DNA from: Glaciecola sp049650345
Lineage (GTDB): Bacteria > Pseudomonadota > Gammaproteobacteria > Enterobacterales > Alteromonadaceae
Assembly (NCBI GenBank): GCA_049650345.1
Contig: JBARZY010000128.1
Location: 13,216-77,215 of the forward strand
Length of the DNA: 64,000 bases
Direction of reading: 5' to 3'
In this document: positions 36,166 to 45,718 of the stretch, in pieces
Layout: every line of letters starts with the position of its first letter
Numbering within the stretch: the first letter of the stretch is position 1
The notes under the pieces: model-generated
What the model was told of the DNA's origin: nothing
Databases searched by the model: none
Seen by the model: the letters and a program-made list of their open reading frames with translations, nothing else
Position numbers and translations under genes: made by a program

Positions 36166-37155
36166 ATGCCTTTAATTAATACTTTAAAAACACATGCAGT
36201 GAAGGCGCTCATCGTGACAACGATATCGTTGTCTACCCTAGCATGTGCGAATACTGCACTTGATAACACTCAGCAACAAGCCACTAATCAGCCTGTTGAC
36301 CTTATTATGACAAGTGAATTAAAAGTGGCAACATGGAACGTAGAGCACCTTGCTTACCCTAGTGATATTGGTTGTAGGCCACGTAATAAAAGCGAATTAG
36401 CTGATATGCGTGACTATGTAAAACGTGTAAACGCAGACATATTTGCGCTGCAAGAAGTAGGCTCAGAAGAGGCGGTGAGGCAGTTGTTTCCGGCCGATCA
36501 GTGGCAAATTGTTATGTCGCCCCGCAAAGACAGCGAGTCTTACACATGTAGACGTTCAGGCAATACCTCAACACAACAAAAAATCGCCTTTGCCGTTAAG
36601 CATGCAATTGAAATAAATAGTGTAAATGGGATCTCAGAGCTTGCTCTTGATAGGCCTGGACTGCGCTATGGGCTTGAAGTAAGTGTGGCATCCCCACTTG
36701 GACCTATTGCGATTTTGAATGTGCACATGAAAAGCGGCTGCTTTGTTGATAATTACAGTCGTGCTGACTCAGATGCTTGTCAAACATTCGCAAAACAAGC
36801 GCCCATTTTAGATGCTTGGATAGAAGCTAAAGAGAAAGAAAAACAAGCGTATATGGTGTTAGGCGACTTTAATCACCGATTAACGGCACGTTACAATCAC
36901 CTTACTAGGCAGTTGTTTGATAACACCGATGGCAGTGCTTCGAGTTTAGTAAATACCAGCAGTAATATGATTGGTTGTCATCCGTATTATCCTGCACCAA
37001 TAGACATTATATTTGTAGGGCAGATGCCGGAAAACATTGAGATGTCTTTGCTTGCTAGTAAGGCACACAATTTTGAAAACATGGAGCCAAAAGAGATGCT
37101 AAGTGATCATTGTGCGGTATCGGTAAATATTCCAATGAGTGCCACTTCTATTTGA
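36166..37155 (+). CDS. Exported endonuclease/exonuclease/phosphatase family protein
   Basis: This 329-residue protein has an N-terminal signal sequence ending near Cys27 (STLACAN), possibly a lipoprotein though the lipobox is not canonical. The DNase I-like fold motifs are in order: ATWNVEHL (start of the fold), LQEVGS (metal-binding Glu), LNVHMKSGC, LGDFNHR (Asp-x-Asn) and LSDHCAVSV (Asp-His pair). It would hydrolyse phosphodiesters of nucleic acid, or phosphoesters, outside the cytoplasm. GGAG precedes the ATG. It is 24 bases from a second family member, so the pair is probably an operon, perhaps for extracellular DNA or phosphorus scavenging. Confidence 0.85.
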   Translation: MPLINTLKTHAVKALIVTTISLSTLACANTALDNTQQQATNQPVDLIMTSELKVATWNVEHLAYPSDIGCRPRNKSELADMRDYVKRVNADIFALQEVGSEEAVRQLFPADQWQIVMSPRKDSESYTCRRSGNTSTQQKIAFAVKHAIEINSVNGISELALDRPGLRYGLEVSVASPLGPIAILNVHMKSGCFVDNYSRADSDACQTFAKQAPILDAWIEAKEKEKQAYMVLGDFNHRLTARYNHLTRQLFDNTDGSASSLVNTSSNMIGCHPYYPAPIDIIFVGQMPENIEMSLLASKAHNFENMEPKEMLSDHCAVSVNIPMSATSI

Positions 37156-37179
37156 TTTTTTGTGAAAATAAGGTAACAC

Positions 37180-38634
37180 ATGAGGCCAGTAACATTTTTA
37201 AAATCGTCAATATTAGCAGTTTTTTTGGTGGCAGTAAGTGCTTGCTCATATTTGAATTTGAAGACTCATTCTGCCGCCAAGCAACATGGTCAAGTATCTA
37301 TGAATGAAGGGCAAGGGCTCTTTCCAAGCAGCGTAAAATTTGCGCAGTTTAACGTGTCTTTTGCTCACGATGGCGATCCCACCGAAAACTACGCCCAGTG
37401 GGTCAAGTTCATGACAATTCCCCATGCACAACAAAATGCCTTAATTGCCGCGTGGCGTGAAAATTCATTAAACGAGCAAGAACGAAAGTTAGCTGAGCGT
37501 ATCATTCAGATTCGTAATGTTGCGGCGATTATTCAAGCAGTTAGGCCCGATGTATTACTTTTAAATGAATTTAATAATGACGGCACAGGAGAAGATTATA
37601 CTGCTCTTACCGGTTTTCAAACCCATTATCTAAGCCATGCCCAAAGCCTAAACAGTGTTGATGGCCGCAAGCTGCAACAGCCGATTGTGTTTCCGTTCGT
37701 GCAAAATTATGCGACCAACACAGGTCTATCTTCAGGCATAGACTTGAATAACACTGGTTACAGCGAAAGCGACCCTAATGACGCGTATGGTTTTGGGTTT
37801 TATCATGGGCATTATGCGTTTGCGTTAATGTCGAAATACAAGATTGATACAAACAATACGCGCACCTTCCAAACCTTTAAGCGAAAAGACTTACCCGAAG
37901 CGGTTATGCCGACTATTAACGTGTGCGATGGTAAAAGACCTTTGCCCCAAAATATGAAATGCGGTGATGCATGGTTTAACGAACAACAATGGGCAAACTT
38001 GCGCTTGTCTTCGAAAAACCATGTTGATGCGCCTATTGTTATTCCAACAAAGAACGGTGATAAAACCATTCATGCGTTTTTATCACACCCTACGCCACCG
38101 GGATTTGATACATTTACCGATAATAATAAATACCGTAATAGCGAAGAAAATGCATTTTGGTTACACTATATTTCGTCCTCAGATGCTGCTACCCACTTAT
38201 ACGATGACCATGGGCAGAAAGGCGGCTTTGCTGGGGCCAGCTTCGTTATTATGGGCGACTTAAATGCTGACGCGCAAATAAGAACGGGTTTAGATCCGCG
38301 GTTTAATGGTATTGCCCGCTTAATGTCTAGCCCTTTGGTGAATCAATCAGTGGCGCAAGCTACAGGTAAACATGTACCCACTTCAACTGGCGCTACCCAA
38401 GCGCCTTTACGAAGACCTCACACCTTTGCACAAACGCGAACTTCAACCTTCGGTTCACGCGCTGATTATAGCGTGCCATCGGCCAATTTATCGGTTATCG
38501 ATTCGGGCGTATTTTGGCTTGCTGAGGCCGAAGCAGGTAGGCTGTTGTTTAACGATCCCAGAATAGGCAAGCGCGGCAGCGACAAAGAAGTATCGTCAGA
38601 CCACCGCTTAGTATGGGTAACAATTGCGCTTTAA
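37180..38634 (+). CDS. Endonuclease/exonuclease/phosphatase family lipoprotein
   Basis: The 484-residue protein has a lipoprotein signal with lipobox VSAC (Cys22). DNase I-like fold motifs are FAQFNVSFA, LLLNEFNNDG, MGDLNAD and SSDHRLVWV at the end. It is longer than its neighbour, with an inserted middle region (about residues 120-290). Several marine bacteria carry such proteins linked to phosphate or nucleic acid use. It follows the previous gene by 24 bases. Substrate cannot be decided from sequence. Confidence 0.85.
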   Translation: MRPVTFLKSSILAVFLVAVSACSYLNLKTHSAAKQHGQVSMNEGQGLFPSSVKFAQFNVSFAHDGDPTENYAQWVKFMTIPHAQQNALIAAWRENSLNEQERKLAERIIQIRNVAAIIQAVRPDVLLLNEFNNDGTGEDYTALTGFQTHYLSHAQSLNSVDGRKLQQPIVFPFVQNYATNTGLSSGIDLNNTGYSESDPNDAYGFGFYHGHYAFALMSKYKIDTNNTRTFQTFKRKDLPEAVMPTINVCDGKRPLPQNMKCGDAWFNEQQWANLRLSSKNHVDAPIVIPTKNGDKTIHAFLSHPTPPGFDTFTDNNKYRNSEENAFWLHYISSSDAATHLYDDHGQKGGFAGASFVIMGDLNADAQIRTGLDPRFNGIARLMSSPLVNQSVAQATGKHVPTSTGATQAPLRRPHTFAQTRTSTFGSRADYSVPSANLSVIDSGVFWLAEAEAGRLLFNDPRIGKRGSDKEVSSDHRLVWVTIAL

Positions 38635-38668
38635 TATGAAAAAAGAATATGAAAAAAGCGGTTGGGGT

Positions 38669-39184
38669 TTAATTATAGGCACCAGCTGCATAGTGCAGTT
38701 CATAGCTGTGGCTATAAATTTCTAATATATTGCCAAATGGGTCTTCCATGTAAATCATTCGATAAGGTTTTTCGCCAGGATAGTAATAACGCGGCGCTTT
38801 CATGCGTTTTTTGCCGCCCGCAGCTACAATTTTATCTGCAAGGCCCTCTACATCTGGGTCTTGCACACAAAAATGGAAAATCCCCGTTTTCCAGTATTCA
38901 AAATTATTGTCAGGATTTTCTTGGTTGTTAAATTCAAATATCTCAACCCCTATTTTGTCACCAGTGGATAAGTGAGCTATACGGAACTTATCCCAGCCAG
39001 CTCCAAAAACGTCGGTGCACATCTCGCCAATAGCAGAGTTGTCTTCATGTATTTCAGTGGGCGGCATGATCAAATACCAACCTAACACGGTGGTATAAAA
39101 GGTCACTGCTGCCTCAAGGTCGGGCACTGAAATACCAATATGGGAAAACGTGCGAGGATAAGGTGTGTCGCTTATGTGGGTCAT
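38669..39184 (-). CDS. VOC family protein beside a divergent LysR regulator
   Basis: The second of two closely spaced ATGs (39184) is preferred because AAGAG lies six bases upstream; the other is at 39190. The protein is about 171 residues with two glyoxalase-type halves (FSHIGISVPDLEAAVTFYTTVLGW and IYMEDPFGNILEIYSHSYE). His and Glu metal ligands of the VOC fold are present. It is divergently transcribed from a LysR-type regulator 90 bp away, a common arrangement in which the regulator controls the enzyme gene. Substrate unknown. Confidence 0.82.
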   Translation of the reverse strand: MTHISDTPYPRTFSHIGISVPDLEAAVTFYTTVLGWYLIMPPTEIHEDNSAIGEMCTDVFGAGWDKFRIAHLSTGDKIGVEIFEFNNQENPDNNFEYWKTGIFHFCVQDPDVEGLADKIVAAGGKKRMKAPRYYYPGEKPYRMIYMEDPFGNILEIYSHSYELHYAAGAYN

Positions 39185-39277
39185 GGTCATCTCTTAATAA
39201 TTGAAAGAGTGATAGCTTAGATAAATAGTGCTAGAATTGAAAATTATTAAATATTCTTGAATCGATAATATAAATTT

Positions 39278-40168
39278 ATGATTTTGAATCCAAAGTATCT
39301 TAAAACTTTTGTTTCATTGGTAACCACTGGCAACTTTACTCGAGCGGCTGAAATCTTAAATATGACTCAGCCGGGCGTAAGCCAGCATGTAAAAAAGCTA
39401 GAAAACACATGCCAATGTGAACTCGTTATTAGATTGGGAAAAGGTATTCAGTTAACAGAGCAAGGACGCAGAGTATATGAATATGCGCAGGCCTTAAGTG
39501 ATGAACAAACACTTTTTTTAGAGGCGCTAAAATTTGATGAGCCTTTTGAAGGGAAATGTACGGTAAGTTGTTCCGGTGCTATTGCACAACGGATATACCC
39601 AGTACTGCTAGGTTTGCAGGCCGCCCATGAAAAACTCCACATTGTGCTTGAGGTGTCTCCCCAGCATGCAATCATAAGTGGTGTTGAAAACGGTGATATT
39701 GGTTTAGGCATAGTAACCAGCGAACCAGACAAGGATGTGTGTAAGTCATATTTTTTAGGGCAGGAAGTGCTCAGCTTATTTTTACCGAACCAGCACATAG
39801 ATTTAGATGATGTTGCTGCTTCAATTGGTAAGTTAGGCTTAATTAGTCATCCAGACGCTGAGCATTATATGAACTTGTACTTAAAACACTGCGGCGATAC
39901 ATCTCTTTCGTCACTGGCGTTTTCTGGTATTAAACAAACGGGTTATGTTAATCAACTCTCACAAATTTTATTGCCTGTAAGCTATGGTATGGGTTTTACT
40001 GTTTTGCCAAACAGTGTGCTTCGTTATTTTGAACATGCGCAAGGCGTTGTTGCGCACCAAGCCCCCAAAACAGTAACCGAGCCTTTATACCGCATTCACA
40101 GCAAACACAAGTCTTTACCAAAAAGATACGACTGCCTAATTAAAGCGATAAGCGCTGCTTTACGTTAA
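39278..40168 (+). CDS. LysR-family transcriptional regulator
   Basis: The 296-residue protein has the N-terminal LysR winged helix-turn-helix (about 5-62, FTRAAEILNMTQPGVSQHVKKLE) and a C-terminal periplasmic-binding-like effector domain (about 90-290). It faces away from the VOC gene across a short AT-rich gap, so it likely regulates that gene and itself. The inducer is not predictable. Its stop codon is 20 bases from that of the convergent isochorismatase-like gene. Confidence 0.9.
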   Translation: MILNPKYLKTFVSLVTTGNFTRAAEILNMTQPGVSQHVKKLENTCQCELVIRLGKGIQLTEQGRRVYEYAQALSDEQTLFLEALKFDEPFEGKCTVSCSGAIAQRIYPVLLGLQAAHEKLHIVLEVSPQHAIISGVENGDIGLGIVTSEPDKDVCKSYFLGQEVLSLFLPNQHIDLDDVAASIGKLGLISHPDAEHYMNLYLKHCGDTSLSSLAFSGIKQTGYVNQLSQILLPVSYGMGFTVLPNSVLRYFEHAQGVVAHQAPKTVTEPLYRIHSKHKSLPKRYDCLIKAISAALR

Positions 40169-40187
40169 AAATTAGTGATAACGGCGG

Positions 40188-40742
40188 CTATTTTATAATC
40201 GCTAATATTTCTTTAAAGTCATCGCTTTGGGCATCTTGCGTAAGTTCGTATAAGCACATTTCGGTTGATGTAAACTGTACGCCGCTTGCACCAAGTTTGT
40301 TTATCGCCAGTTGTTTGTTCGCACCACTGCGAGAGCCTATTGCATCAAGCACTACTTGTACGGATTGTGGCTTAACTCTTTGAGTTTCAAGCATGCCTAC
40401 AATGGTTTGATATACACAAATATGGGCTTCTATCCCGCATACAAGCCAATCGGTAATAGCAGGATTTTGTAGCTCTTTAATAAACGCTGGTTCATGGCAG
40501 GCATTAAAGTGATGTTTACTAATGATAGTTTGCAAAGGGTCAAAGCACTGACTTAATGCGCCGGTAGTTGCACCTAGTTTGTGCGGCATTTGTTCCAGTA
40601 CAACCGTAGGCAAGCCAAGTACTTTAGCACCTTTGTATAGCATCACAGTATTTGCAATAAAAGGCTCGGTTTGTTCAATAATGTTAGCTAACGTGCCTTG
40701 AATATCGACAAAAATAACGCCGGTAGATTTTCTATCTAGCAT
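40188..40742 (-). CDS. Isochorismatase-family hydrolase
   Basis: This 184-residue cysteine hydrolase has the family triad at Asp13 (VDIQG), Lys76 (ISKHHFN) and Cys109 (VCGIEAHICVYQT), with the cis-peptide motif just before the Cys. It resembles YcaC-type members of unknown physiological substrate. It is the last gene of a likely operon after anmK and nagZ (16-base gap from nagZ). A link to cell-wall recycling is therefore positional only. Confidence 0.85.
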   Translation of the reverse strand: MLDRKSTGVIFVDIQGTLANIIEQTEPFIANTVMLYKGAKVLGLPTVVLEQMPHKLGATTGALSQCFDPLQTIISKHHFNACHEPAFIKELQNPAITDWLVCGIEAHICVYQTIVGMLETQRVKPQSVQVVLDAIGSRSGANKQLAINKLGASGVQFTSTEMCLYELTQDAQSDDFKEILAIIK

Positions 40743-40758
40743 ACTGTGCTCTCCTTTG

Positions 40759-41784
40759 TTATATCAACTTAGCAGCTTTAGCCATCACTTCGTTTAGTGC
40801 TGCTGTTACATCAGATTGGCTAATATCCGGCATGGGTGCAAACGCTTCTGCTTCTGCAGCTTTCACCCGTTTTAAAATAGCCGGAGTTAGCGTAATTACT
40901 GCGTCGTTCAAAGCCTGCATTTCAGTTAAATCGCCGCTGCAATGCAAAACCATGTCACAGCCTGCTTCAATTGATTGTCTTGCGCGACTGCCTATATTAC
41001 CGCTCAGGGCATTCATATTAATGTCGTCGGTCATAATAAGTCCATTGAATCCAATGTCTTGGCGCATCACTTTATTGACTATGGTCGGACTGATGGTAGC
41101 AGGTAAGTTCGCGTCTATTTGATCAAATATAATGTGTGCAGTCATGGCCATGCTGTGTTTGTTTAACGCAATGAATGGCACAAAATCACTGGCGCATAAC
41201 ACGTCTAAACTTGCGTTAACGTGGGGTAAGGTTAAATGGCTGTCGCTAACGGCTCTGCCATGTCCGGGCATATGTTTTATTACGCTGGCAACTCCAGTAC
41301 TGCGTGCGCCCGAAATAATTTGTATTGCCAAGTCAGTCACTTGTTGGTGGCTATGACCAAGCGCGCGTTCGCTAATAATAGCGGCACTATTGTCCTGCGG
41401 AACATCAATCATAGGTGCGCAGTTTACGTTTATACCTAAGGACTTAAGTTCAAGTCCTGTGAGTTGAGCGTTTAAAAAACACGCTTGCTTGGCCAGTTCT
41501 GGATCGCGGCTATACAGCTTGGCAAATACAGTGGGTGAGGGCGGTACCCGCCAATGTTCGCTGGGTAAGCGGGATACACGGCCACCTTCTTGATCAATAA
41601 ACACCATAAGATGGTCTCGACCCATAGCGCTTTTTACATCGTTTATGAGAGCGACTATTTGTGCTTTATTTTGTATGTTGCGCGAAAATAATATTATGCC
41701 CCATGGCTGCATGTGGGCAAACAAATAACGTTCTTCAGGGCTTAGCGTGGTACCAGCGCAAGCCACTATGGCGTTCTTAATCAC
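40759..41784 (-). CDS. nagZ: Beta-N-acetylhexosaminidase of peptidoglycan recycling
   Basis: The 341-residue protein is a family 3 glycoside hydrolase of the NagZ type, single domain and without signal peptide, so cytoplasmic. Motifs are the catalytic KHMPGHGRAVSDSH loop with its Asp-His acid/base dyad and the nucleophile Asp in MTDDINMNAL. It releases GlcNAc from GlcNAc-1,6-anhydroMurNAc peptides. It is 23 bases after anmK, which phosphorylates the anhydroMurNAc it frees, so the two catalyse consecutive steps. Confidence 0.95.
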   Translation of the reverse strand: MIKNAIVACAGTTLSPEERYLFAHMQPWGIILFSRNIQNKAQIVALINDVKSAMGRDHLMVFIDQEGGRVSRLPSEHWRVPPSPTVFAKLYSRDPELAKQACFLNAQLTGLELKSLGINVNCAPMIDVPQDNSAAIISERALGHSHQQVTDLAIQIISGARSTGVASVIKHMPGHGRAVSDSHLTLPHVNASLDVLCASDFVPFIALNKHSMAMTAHIIFDQIDANLPATISPTIVNKVMRQDIGFNGLIMTDDINMNALSGNIGSRARQSIEAGCDMVLHCSGDLTEMQALNDAVITLTPAILKRVKAAEAEAFAPMPDISQSDVTAALNEVMAKAAKLI

Positions 41785-41807
41785 AATATTCTCACATTCT
41801 ATTGGGG

Positions 41808-42956
41808 TTAGTTGGGTAGCGATATTTTACCTAAACTAACCGCTGGCGTGTTTGATGAGTTCTCAAATATAGCATAACTGCCAAATAAGGTTTGATTCGC
41901 TAGCACTGCAAATAAAGCCGCTTCTTTGGCATCAACAGGCATGCCCAATGCAGCCGTGCTAGCTACGTTTGCCTGAGGTAAATATTTTTGTATATTGGCC
42001 ATTAGCAAGGGATTGTTTGCACCGCCGCCGCTTACATAAACACACAGTTTTTCGCTGTCCTGCGTTGTATGGGTGTATGTGCGTAAAGCGTTCGCAATCG
42101 TTTTTGCGGTAAAAGCGTTGAGCGTTGCTAATATATTCGCATGTTCAGAAAGTGCAGTAACACCTTGGTGCTTGGTAAGCGCCATATCTAGCCATTGCAG
42201 ATTAAAGTATTCAGGACCCGTACTGCTAACGAGTGATTGAGAAAAATATGGGTCGTTAAGCAAATGCTGCAATAGCGGTTCATACACCTCGCCTTGAGCG
42301 GCTATACTGGCGTTTTTATCATACCCACTTGGATGCAAATTGTGTCTTTTGATATAGGCATCCATCAAAGTGTTTCCTGGTCCTAAGTCAGCACTCACTA
42401 CTGAATCAAAACTAGTATTTTTAGGAAGGTAACAAAAATTAGAAATGCCCCCAATATTTAGCATTATGCGATTTTCATGCGGGGAGGTATATAACAAATA
42501 ATCGGCGTATGGTACCAATGGAGCACCTTCTCCGCCTGCGGCAATATGTTTTTGTCTAAAATCGCTAACGGTAAGTATGTTTGTGAAATGAGCAAGATGA
42601 TCGCCGTCGCCTATTTGGCAGGTTGTATTGGGTGTTTGTTCTGGCTGATGCAAAATTGTTTGGCCATGACTAGCAAGCACATCTATTTCATCAGCCTTTA
42701 CACCCCACTTGCCCAAAGCACTGAGTACCATCGCGGCGTGTATTTGAGCTACTTGCACATTGGCGCATGAAATGTCTTGCGATGCTGCCTGTGGGTTTGC
42801 GAAAAGAGGCCTGATTAACGATAGATATTCGTTGTCATAGGCAATACTTGTGAAGTTAACGAGACGTAATTTAGTATCTAAATTTTGATTTGATACTTCA
42901 ATTTGCGCAATATCTAAACCATCTAGGGAGGTGCCGCTCATCAACCCAATATACAT
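41808..42956 (-). CDS. anmK: Anhydro-N-acetylmuramic acid kinase
   Basis: The ATG at 42956 gives 382 residues starting MYIGLMSGTSLDGLD, which matches the family's usual start and length (E. coli about 369). In-frame GTG and ATG codons up to 43061 are alternatives; the GTG about 17 codons upstream has GAG before it, whereas the chosen ATG has AAGG immediately next to it, so the start is uncertain. ATP-binding and substrate motifs include ADLGPGNTLMD and VSGGGANNPLLM. The enzyme opens the anhydro ring and forms MurNAc-6-phosphate. It leads the operon with nagZ. Confidence 0.93.
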   Translation of the reverse strand: MYIGLMSGTSLDGLDIAQIEVSNQNLDTKLRLVNFTSIAYDNEYLSLIRPLFANPQAASQDISCANVQVAQIHAAMVLSALGKWGVKADEIDVLASHGQTILHQPEQTPNTTCQIGDGDHLAHFTNILTVSDFRQKHIAAGGEGAPLVPYADYLLYTSPHENRIMLNIGGISNFCYLPKNTSFDSVVSADLGPGNTLMDAYIKRHNLHPSGYDKNASIAAQGEVYEPLLQHLLNDPYFSQSLVSSTGPEYFNLQWLDMALTKHQGVTALSEHANILATLNAFTAKTIANALRTYTHTTQDSEKLCVYVSGGGANNPLLMANIQKYLPQANVASTAALGMPVDAKEAALFAVLANQTLFGSYAIFENSSNTPAVSLGKISLPN

Positions 42957-43153
42957 CCTTGATGGTTTTGCTTGTATATTGACCAACTTGTGCAAATATG
43001 GGGACACCTGAATCTCGTTAAAAAAATGCTTATGGAAGATAAGGATAGAACAAAAAGGCATTATTTTAAATACCTATGTATGGATCATGGTTGTCATTTC
43101 ATACCTAATAACTTTTACCATTCACTCCATCATATGTGAGGAACATTATTTTT

Positions 43154-44059
43154 ATGCTGCTTTGTACTCTTCAAACTGCGTTATTACGCAAGCTAGCAAC
43201 CCTGCTGGTACTGCTGTTTTTTACTGCAGCCAGTTCGTTTACCTCTGCTACGGTATACAGCGATGCAAGGGTTACAACGCAGCCTATGACTGCGCCTGAG
43301 ATGAGTAAAGTGAATAGCACTTTGGTGTTTGGAGTGGTGCCGCAACAATCAGCTAAAAAATTAGCGCGCACTTGGGGACCGGTTATCAGGCTGTTAGGAC
43401 AAAAGTCGGGCTTGGATATTAAGTTTGCAACAGCCCCTGATATCCCTACTTTCGAAAAGCGCTTGGCGAACCATGAGTATGACATTGCTTACATGAATCC
43501 CTACCATTATGTTGTATATTCGCAAACAAGCGGTTACTCGGTAATTGCAAAACAAACCGATAAATTCATACGTGGAATTGTGGTTGTGCCGAAAAACTCA
43601 CCTATACAAACCCTGCAAGATTTGTCTGGTGAAACTATTGCCTACCCAGCTCCATTAGCATTTGCGGCAACCCTCATTCCAACAGCTACATTGGTTTCAC
43701 AGAATATAAACACAGAGCGTAGCTTCGTTAAGTCTCATGATTCTGTATATCTTAGTGTCTCAAAAGGTTTTTTTGTAGCAGGCGGTGGAGTAATGAGAAC
43801 ACTTAGGTCTGCGCCACAGCAAGTACAGGACAAGCTGCGTATATTATGGCAAAGCGAGCCATATACGCCACATGCAATTGCTACTAGCCCTAAATTAAAT
43901 AACAGTCATAAGAAGCTTATTCAATCACACTTGGTCAGTATAGAAGATCCCAGTCTGCTCCATGGAATTGCGTTCAAAGGTTTTTCTGTTGCAGATGATG
44001 CGCAATGGGACTCAATTAGAAACTTGGATATAGATGCTGTCATTAAGCCTACGCAGTAA
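43154..44059 (+). CDS. PhnD-like periplasmic binding protein of a signalling operon
   Basis: With ATG at 43154 (GAGGA 11 bases upstream) the protein is 301 residues; GTG at 43136 is an alternative. After a hydrophobic signal (TLLVLLFFTAASSFTSA) it resembles phosphate/phosphonate ABC-transporter binding proteins: LVFGVVPQQSAKKLARTWGP, DIAYMNPYHYVVY, and a conserved AYPAPLAFAA hinge region. No permease or ATPase gene is nearby. Its end overlaps the start of a histidine kinase gene by 26 bases, so it more likely senses a ligand for the kinase than serves transport. Confidence 0.85.
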   Translation: MLLCTLQTALLRKLATLLVLLFFTAASSFTSATVYSDARVTTQPMTAPEMSKVNSTLVFGVVPQQSAKKLARTWGPVIRLLGQKSGLDIKFATAPDIPTFEKRLANHEYDIAYMNPYHYVVYSQTSGYSVIAKQTDKFIRGIVVVPKNSPIQTLQDLSGETIAYPAPLAFAATLIPTATLVSQNINTERSFVKSHDSVYLSVSKGFFVAGGGVMRTLRSAPQQVQDKLRILWQSEPYTPHAIATSPKLNNSHKKLIQSHLVSIEDPSLLHGIAFKGFSVADDAQWDSIRNLDIDAVIKPTQ

Positions 44060-45677
44060 AACCATTTTAGGTACCGCAATTATAGAAGCGGTATTGTTGG
44101 TTGCTTTGGTCATTAGCGCAGTTTTATACATGACCAAAACGGCTAATGAAAACCTAATTAAGCGCGCTGATACCACCGCGAGGCTATTTGCTACCATGAG
44201 CAAAGATGCGGTGCTGTCTTACGACTTAGCAGCGCTTGATGCATTTGTGAATGATGTAATGAGCAATCCCGATATTCGATATGCACGCGTGTTAAACAAA
44301 CAGGGCGAAGTGTTTGCGGTTGCCGGAAACAATAATGCGTTAGGTCGCGAGTTTGTGGCAGACACCGACCTAACTACTGTCAACGACATGGTATTCGATA
44401 GCTTTGCATTGATTAAAGAGGGCGGAGATACCTACGGTAGAGTTGAGGTTGGTATTGGCATAGACAATATCCAACAAAGTTTAGCCACCATCAAACAATG
44501 GATGGGCCTTATTGCGCTAACAGAGATGTTTTTAGTTGCCTTATTTTCGTTTCTTTTGGGTAACTACCTAACACATCAATTAGATAAGTTAAAGCTTGCC
44601 GCAGCCAATGTGAAAAAGGCGATTGGCACGGGCAATTTTTCTGATTCCAAAGTGGAAATCACAAGCCATGACGAAGTTGGGGCGGTGGCTCTGAATTTTA
44701 ACCTATTGGTTGATAAGCTCGACGAGCAATCGAAACAAACCAAAGTATATCAACAAGAGTTAGAGCGCTTTAATCTGACTTTAGAAGAAAAAATCAATAC
44801 CCGTACGGCTGAAATACTCGGAAAAAATGAGCAGCTTCAGCACGTAAATATGAACTTAAAACAAGCGCAGCAACAGTTAGTACAGGCAGAAAAGTTGTCG
44901 TCAATGGGGCAGTTAGCAGCCGGCTTAGCGCATGAAGTAAATAACCCAATAGGTTTTGTATCGAGCAATTTAGATACGCTAAAACGATACATAGGTCTTT
45001 ATGACAAGTGTTTAACGCTTGTAAACCAAGCAGTAGCGACAGAGGATGAAAAGGTGAAGAACAAAATTCAAACTGATATTCAGAGCTTGATAATTGATCA
45101 AGACATGCATTTTGTTAGTGAGGATATGGCGGTATTGCTTAATGACATGGAAGAAGGCTTACAAAGAGTGACTGAAATAGTGCAAAATATGACGGTGTTC
45201 TCAAGGGTTGATGGCGATAAAAAGCAGTTCTTCAATATTAATGATTGTATTCGTTCAACATACAAAATGGTGAAAAAGCAGGTTAGCGAGAAAGCAGATT
45301 TAACGTTAGATCTACAAGAAGTCCCTGAAGTTGAAATGAACGTGGGCAAAATAAACCAAGTGATTACCAACCTGATTATCAATGCGAGCCAAGCGATGAT
45401 ATCGCGCGGAACAATTAAAGTTTTCTCTAAACTAAAGGATAACAATATAATAGTGTATGTGTCAGACACGGGTTGTGGTATTCCACAGGCGGCTCTGGAT
45501 AAAATATTTGATCCATTTTATACCACTAAAAAAGAAGGCGAAGGCACGGGTCTTGGCCTCGCTATTTCGTACGATATTATTGCCGAGCATGGTGGCGAGC
45601 TAAATGTATCGAGTAAAGAAAATAAAGGTACGGTATTTACGTTGACCCTACCTGTTACCAATTCAGTTTTGCATTGA
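44034..45677 (+). CDS. Membrane sensor histidine kinase
   Basis: The 547-residue protein has one membrane segment near residues 10-32, an extracytoplasmic region to about 155, a second membrane segment (about 155-178), and HAMP (about 180-235). A coiled-coil linker leads to the HisKA domain with phospho-accepting His300 in LAAGLAHEVNNPIGF and a HATPase domain (VSDTGCGIP, GEGTGLGLAIS). The kinase overlaps the PhnD-like gene and lies 41 bases before a response regulator gene, so the three genes form one signalling unit. The extracytoplasmic region would be the contact point for the binding protein. Confidence 0.92.
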   Translation: MLSLSLRSKTILGTAIIEAVLLVALVISAVLYMTKTANENLIKRADTTARLFATMSKDAVLSYDLAALDAFVNDVMSNPDIRYARVLNKQGEVFAVAGNNNALGREFVADTDLTTVNDMVFDSFALIKEGGDTYGRVEVGIGIDNIQQSLATIKQWMGLIALTEMFLVALFSFLLGNYLTHQLDKLKLAAANVKKAIGTGNFSDSKVEITSHDEVGAVALNFNLLVDKLDEQSKQTKVYQQELERFNLTLEEKINTRTAEILGKNEQLQHVNMNLKQAQQQLVQAEKLSSMGQLAAGLAHEVNNPIGFVSSNLDTLKRYIGLYDKCLTLVNQAVATEDEKVKNKIQTDIQSLIIDQDMHFVSEDMAVLLNDMEEGLQRVTEIVQNMTVFSRVDGDKKQFFNINDCIRSTYKMVKKQVSEKADLTLDLQEVPEVEMNVGKINQVITNLIINASQAMISRGTIKVFSKLKDNNIIVYVSDTGCGIPQAALDKIFDPFYTTKKEGEGTGLGLAISYDIIAEHGGELNVSSKENKGTVFTLTLPVTNSVLH

Positions 45678-45718
45678 GTCGTACTCAGGTGCATTTATTG
45701 GTTGAGACAGAATAGATT

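Noticed and set aside
43154..44059. Phosphonate transport operon
   Set aside because: Only the PhnD-like binding protein is present; no permease, ATPase or C-P lyase gene is nearby and the next gene is a histidine kinase.
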